From contig JAZTWG010000061.1 of the NCBI GenBank assembly GCA_045635745.1, forward strand, positions 23,273 to 87,272: a stretch of 64,000 nucleotides of DNA, written 5' to 3'. Positions 60,702-64,000 of the stretch are shown one piece after another. Source of the stretch: SIG78 sp045635745 (lineage in GTDB: Bacteria > Verrucomicrobiota > Lentisphaeria > Victivallales > Victivallaceae). Under the pieces are notes generated by a model that was not told the origin of the DNA, did not search any database, and was given only the letters and a program-made list of their open reading frames with translations. The number at the start of each line of letters is the position of its first letter. Position 1 is the stretch's first letter. The position numbers and the translations under genes were made by a program.

Positions 60702-61890
60702 GGTCTTCCTCTTTAGATAAAATATTGCGCCGGTATACCGACTGCATGAAACCCAGCGCCAGCATCATGGAAACCACAAAACTGCCGCCGTAGCTCAAAA
60801 ACGGCAGCGGCAGACCGGTTATGGGTGTAACGCCCACGCTCATACCTATATTGATGAACAAATGCACAAAAATCAGTACCGCTATACCGATGCCGCTCTG
60901 ACGGGCGAAACTGTCTTGGGCAAAAAATGCACTCCGCAGAATCGTATACAGTAAAACCACATATGCCGCCAGCAGCGCCATAGCGCCCACAAAACCGGTC
61001 TCTTCGGCCAGCACCGAAAAAATAAAATCGTTGTTGGAGACCCGGCGGGGCAGAAATCCCAGCGGATTCTGCGTGCCCTGCCCGATACCTTTGCCGAACA
61101 TGCCGCCGGAACCTACTGCCAGACGGGATTGATAGGCATTGTAACCGCGGTTGGCAAGATCGCGTTCGGGGTTGAGGAAGGTTTTGATACGCTCTTTCTG
61201 ATAAGTTTTCAGCAGCGGTTTGATCTCAAAAACTTCGTTGACTGTCAGCGTACCGAATATCAATACCATTGCCGCTGCGGCCAGGGCCAGATATTTCCAG
61301 TTGATCCCCGCGGTAAAGACCATCAGCGCACCCACCGGTGCCAGCACAATGGCGCTGCCGAAATCCGGCTCAACGGCTATCAGTACCACCGGAATACCCA
61401 ATGCCGCCAGACTCAAAAGTATATGGGGCAGTTTACTGATCTTGAAGAGCATATTGCCATGCATTGCCGCCAGAAACCAGATCACCCCCAGTTTGGCAAA
61501 TTCCGACGGCTGAAGCCGCATGACTTTGAGGTCGATCCAGCTCGTTGCACCATTGACTTTGACCCCGACAAAAAGCACCAGCACCAGCATGGCCACCGAA
61601 AATATGTAGTAAAACCACACCCACGGGATAAGTTTGCGGTAGTCGCACCGCCCGGCAGCAAAGTAGGCAATAAAACCGATCGCTATCCAGACAAGCTGTT
61701 TGCGCCAGAAACTTTGCGACAATGCCGTATCGATCTGCTCACCGGTGGTATAAATAAACAATACTCCTGCCGCGAGCAGCAGGAGCATTACTGTAAATTG
61801 CAGAAGATCCCAACAGCGCAACTCCCGCTCCAGCGGTTTAAGATCCACCGCCGGAGCATCGGGCAAATTTTTGAAAAAACTGCGCCGCAT
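60685..61890 (-). CDS. rodA: Rod shape-determining peptidoglycan polymerase RodA (SEDS family)
   Basis: 401 residues with about ten membrane helices. SEDS glycosyltransferase that builds peptidoglycan during cell elongation. GATSWIDLKVMRLQPSEFAKLG, AVEPDFGSAIVLAPV, GSGGMFGKGIGQGTQNPLGFLPRRVSNNDFIFSVLAEETGFVG and GLPLPFLSYGGSF are hallmarks (the EPD Asp is the catalytic-type residue). RodA rather than FtsW is favoured by the NDFIFSVLAEE version and context. GAGGTG lies before the ATG. It is 37 bp after purA; mreC/mrdA, common neighbours, are absent. Confidence 0.9.
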   Translation of the reverse strand: MRRSFFKNLPDAPAVDLKPLERELRCWDLLQFTVMLLLLAAGVLFIYTTGEQIDTALSQSFWRKQLVWIAIGFIAYFAAGRCDYRKLIPWVWFYYIFSVAMLVLVLFVGVKVNGATSWIDLKVMRLQPSEFAKLGVIWFLAAMHGNMLFKISKLPHILLSLAALGIPVVLIAVEPDFGSAIVLAPVGALMVFTAGINWKYLALAAAAMVLIFGTLTVNEVFEIKPLLKTYQKERIKTFLNPERDLANRGYNAYQSRLAVGSGGMFGKGIGQGTQNPLGFLPRRVSNNDFIFSVLAEETGFVGAMALLAAYVVLLYTILRSAFFAQDSFARQSGIGIAVLIFVHLFINIGMSVGVTPITGLPLPFLSYGGSFVVSMMLALGFMQSVYRRNILSKEEDREYTS

Positions 61891-61927
61891 AGGTCAGGCA
61901 CCTCTGCCGAGTGCAATGATGCACAAA

Positions 61928-63202
61928 TTATTTTTCAAAGGTCTGTTCGCGTTTCGGGCCCACCGAAACGATCGCCACTTCGGATTCGACCAGTTCAGCA
62001 ATGTGGTCGAGGTATTTTTTGGCGTTTTCCGGCAGATCCGCATAGCAGGTAACATTTTCAGTCGAGCAGTTCCAGCCGGGCACGACCTCGTAGACCGGTT
62101 TGACTTTGGCGAGATCTTCCACATCGCTGGGAACATAATCGATAACTTTGCCATCGAGTTCGTAACCGATACAAACTTTGATCTCTTTCATTGTATCGAG
62201 CACGTCGAGCTTGGTGATCGCCATCTTGTCCACACCATTGATCATGCAGCTGTAACGCGTGGCCACCGCATCGAACCAGCCGCAGCGGCGGGGTCTGCCG
62301 GTGGTGGCGCCGAATTCGCGGCCGATCCGGCGGAGTTCTTCGCCATCGGCATCAAAAAGTTCAGTGGGGAAAGGACCTTCGCCGACACGCGTGGTGTAGG
62401 CTTTGACCACGCCCCAGACGGTACCGATGTGCTTGGGTGCAATACCCGCACCGGTACAGGCACCGCCGGAAACGGTGCTGCTGCTGGTAACATAGGGGTA
62501 GGTACCATGATCAACGTCGAGCAGCGTGCCCTGGGCGCCTTCGCACAGAACTTTTTTGCCGGCTTTCAGGAGTTTATTGACTTCCACAACCGTATCGCAG
62601 ACAAATTCGGCCAGATATTCGGCTGCGACCGCCAGTTTGGCGTATTCTTCGTCGATATCCAATGCTTCCATACCCGCGGCAACAAATTCTTTGTTGTAGC
62701 GTTCGCAGTTGGTGTAGAAGGCATTTTTCAATGCTTCGGGTTTGGCCAGAATGCCGGCGCGCAGACCGGTGCGGGCAGCGCGGTCGCAGTAAGCCGGACC
62801 GATACCGCGTCCGGTGGTGCCGATCTTTTTGCCGACTTTGGCGGCGGCAGCTTCTTTCATGGCATCGGCGCGCTTGTGATAAGCAAAAATCAGCTGGGCC
62901 TGGTCAGAAAGTTTGATCTGTTTGACATTCAAACCACGTTCAGTGAGAGCGGTCATTTCTTCCATCAGACCGATGGGGTCGACCACCACACCGTTGCCGA
63001 TGATGCAAGTAACATCTTTGCGGAAAATGCCCGACGGCACCAGATGCAGCACATATTTTTCGCTGCCGATTTCCACCGTATGACCGGCATTGCTGCCGCC
63101 CTGAAAACGCACAACGCAATCCACATCGCGGGTCAAAACGTCGATAAGTTTACCTTTGCCCTCGTCGCCCCATTGAGTTCCGATCAAGACATCTGCACTC
63201 AT
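61928..63202 (-). CDS. purA: Adenylosuccinate synthetase
   Basis: Converts IMP and aspartate to adenylosuccinate using GTP. 424 residues. The P-loop-like GTQWGDEGKGK near residue 8, FQGGSNAGHT, and the TTGRGIGPAYCDRAARTG segment are typical, as are CEGAQGTLLDVDHGTYPYVTSS and the KPVYEVVPGW C-terminal region. AGGAGAG precedes the ATG. First gene of a transcript with rodA and pepD, preceded by a TTGAAT-16-TATCTT promoter. Confidence 0.96.
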   Translation of the reverse strand: MSADVLIGTQWGDEGKGKLIDVLTRDVDCVVRFQGGSNAGHTVEIGSEKYVLHLVPSGIFRKDVTCIIGNGVVVDPIGLMEEMTALTERGLNVKQIKLSDQAQLIFAYHKRADAMKEAAAAKVGKKIGTTGRGIGPAYCDRAARTGLRAGILAKPEALKNAFYTNCERYNKEFVAAGMEALDIDEEYAKLAVAAEYLAEFVCDTVVEVNKLLKAGKKVLCEGAQGTLLDVDHGTYPYVTSSSTVSGGACTGAGIAPKHIGTVWGVVKAYTTRVGEGPFPTELFDADGEELRRIGREFGATTGRPRRCGWFDAVATRYSCMINGVDKMAITKLDVLDTMKEIKVCIGYELDGKVIDYVPSDVEDLAKVKPVYEVVPGWNCSTENVTCYADLPENAKKYLDHIAELVESEVAIVSVGPKREQTFEK

Positions 63203-63265
63203 AAAACACTCTCCTGTTATGTTATATATATTATATAAAATAATTTTTCATCTCGCAAAAGGAAT

Positions 63266-63293
63266 AAGATAGCACGATAAAACAGAAATTCAA
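63266..63293 (-). promoter_or_regulatory. Promoter for purA-rodA-pepD
   Basis: On the minus strand TTGAAT (63293-63288), a 16-bp spacer and TATCTT (63271-63266), about 65 bp upstream of the purA ATG. Confidence 0.5.
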
Positions 63294-63395
63294 GTATTCA
63301 AGTGTTTTTTTATCGATTTAACACCTGGCCGCCAGTTGGATGGCGCAAAATACCGGCAGAATAACCAGAAAGCAACCATCCGGGAGTTACGGCAT

Positions 63396-64000
63396 TTGTT
63401 CTTTTGCAAGCCGCTTCCAAAGATTAAATGAAAAACAATGCCAACAAACAGCTGCACGGGGCGGAACTGGTAAAGAAACAGTACAAAATCGGAGATGGTT
63501 TGCAAATACGGCTTGTTCTTTTGCAAGCCGCTTCGCGGATAGAATAAAAAACAGTGCTAACAAACAGCAGCCTCGGGCGCAACTGGTAAAGAAACAGTGC
63601 AAGATCGGAGATGGTTTGCAAATACGGCAAGTTCTTTTGCAAGCCGCTTCAAAGATAAAATTAAAAACAACGCAAGGTAACACAAACTCGGGCGCAACTG
63701 GTAAAGAAACAGTACAAGATCGGAGATGGTTTGCAAATACGGCAAGTGCTGGAAATTCCGGGCGGCTACCCAGAGGGTAACCGGCCGGGGTTTACGGTGC
63801 TTGTTCTTTTGCAAGCCGCTTCAAAGACAAAATAAAAAAACAGTGCTAACAAACAGCAGCCTCGGGCGAAACTGGTAAAGAAACAGTGCAAGATCGGAGA
63901 TGGTTTGCAAATACGGCAAGCGCTGGAAATTCCGGGCGGCTACCCAGAGGGTAACCGGCCGGGGTTTACGGTGCTTGTTCTTTTGCAAGCCGCTTCAAAG
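63396..64000. repeat. Tandem array of ~116-bp repeats running off the window end
   Basis: Four full units and part of a fifth, each starting with (TTG/AAG)TTCTTTTGCAAGCCGCTTC and ending GGTTTGCAAATACGGC: 63396-63512, 63513-63628, 63629-63743, 63801-63917, then 63975 onward. The last two are separated by a 57-bp spacer (63744-63800 and 63918-63974) that is nearly identical in both places and contains a GGCTACCC-AGA-GGGTAACC hairpin. Unit lengths are 117, 116 and 115 bp, so no reading frame is kept across the array. The stretch 63294-63395 before it shows no gene. Confidence 0.85.

Noticed and set aside
63340..63780. Plus-strand ORF of 146 codons in the repeat array
   Set aside because: The repeat units (117, 116, 115 bp) shift frame, the translation has no homology I recognise, and there is no ribosome site.
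63396..64000. CRISPR array
   Set aside because: Units are about 116 bp with no short unique spacers; the 57-bp segment is itself repeated, and there are no cas genes.

Overview
This window looks like the chromosome of a Gram-negative heterotroph, most likely from the Verrucomicrobiota/Lentisphaerota (Victivallis-like, gut or sediment). This is inferred from gene content only. A diderm envelope is shown by BamA and an RND efflux pump. The accessory genes are typical of carbohydrate- and metabolite-scavenging PVC bacteria: an alpha-L-rhamnosidase, a YhcH protein, a CBM9/TIM-barrel secreted protein, a LamG protein, an FAD oxidoreductase with HEAT-like repeats, a ceramidase-like/Gfo-Idh-MocA operon and twin amidohydrolases. 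No phage, insertion sequence, CRISPR array or rRNA operon was seen. One tRNA (anticodon CAU) is present.

Layout. 1-1.2 kb holds the 3' part of an enolase-superfamily gene. 1.4-4.5 kb holds purQ, dnaN and recF (plus strand). 4.7-8.6 kb is a minus-strand lepA-lepB-purU run. 8.8-9.9 kb is a D-threonine-aldolase-like gene. 10-16 kb is a minus-strand run of bamA, an MBL-fold hydrolase, yhcH and a GH78 rhamnosidase. 16.2-18.4 kb is a eukaryote-type tandem phosphofructokinase. 18.5-19.1 kb is a nitroreductase. 19.2-20.5 kb is an odd island: a small secreted nuclease, a long imperfect palindrome and several hairpins, bounded by 25-bp direct repeats. 20.5-25.8 kb is an RND pump, its adaptor and a divergent LysR regulator. 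26-36 kb is a secreted/accessory metabolism region ending in a tightly overlapping DegT/ceramidase-like/oxidoreductase operon. 36.3-39.3 kb is a four-gene operon that pairs a MotA/TolQ/ExbB-like channel with two different ExbD/MotB-like coiled-coil proteins. 40.5 kb is the tRNA. 40.8-44.6 kb is iorAB with an SSS symporter and its 41-residue accessory protein. 44.9-48 kb holds a TPR protein and an unusual Pro/Ala/Thr-rich single-pass protein. 48-50.3 kb holds argH and a hypothetical gene. 50.4-53.8 kb holds an M20 peptidase, a CapA-like protein and a sugar isomerase. 54-56.9 kb holds two transporters and ispD. 57-59 kb holds the twin amidohydrolases. 59.2-63.2 kb is a purA-rodA-pepD operon. 63.4-64 kb is a tandem repeat array that runs off the window end.

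The best candidates for something undescribed are the two-partner ion-motor operon (36.3-39.3 kb), the nuclease/palindrome island (19.2-20.5 kb) and the terminal repeat array. Also notable are the RND pump lacking the usual proton-relay residues, the IorA lacking its ferredoxin domain, the eukaryote-type PFK, and recurring intergenic hairpins (a GTTGCAAAAC terminator family and CCGTCA palindromes).
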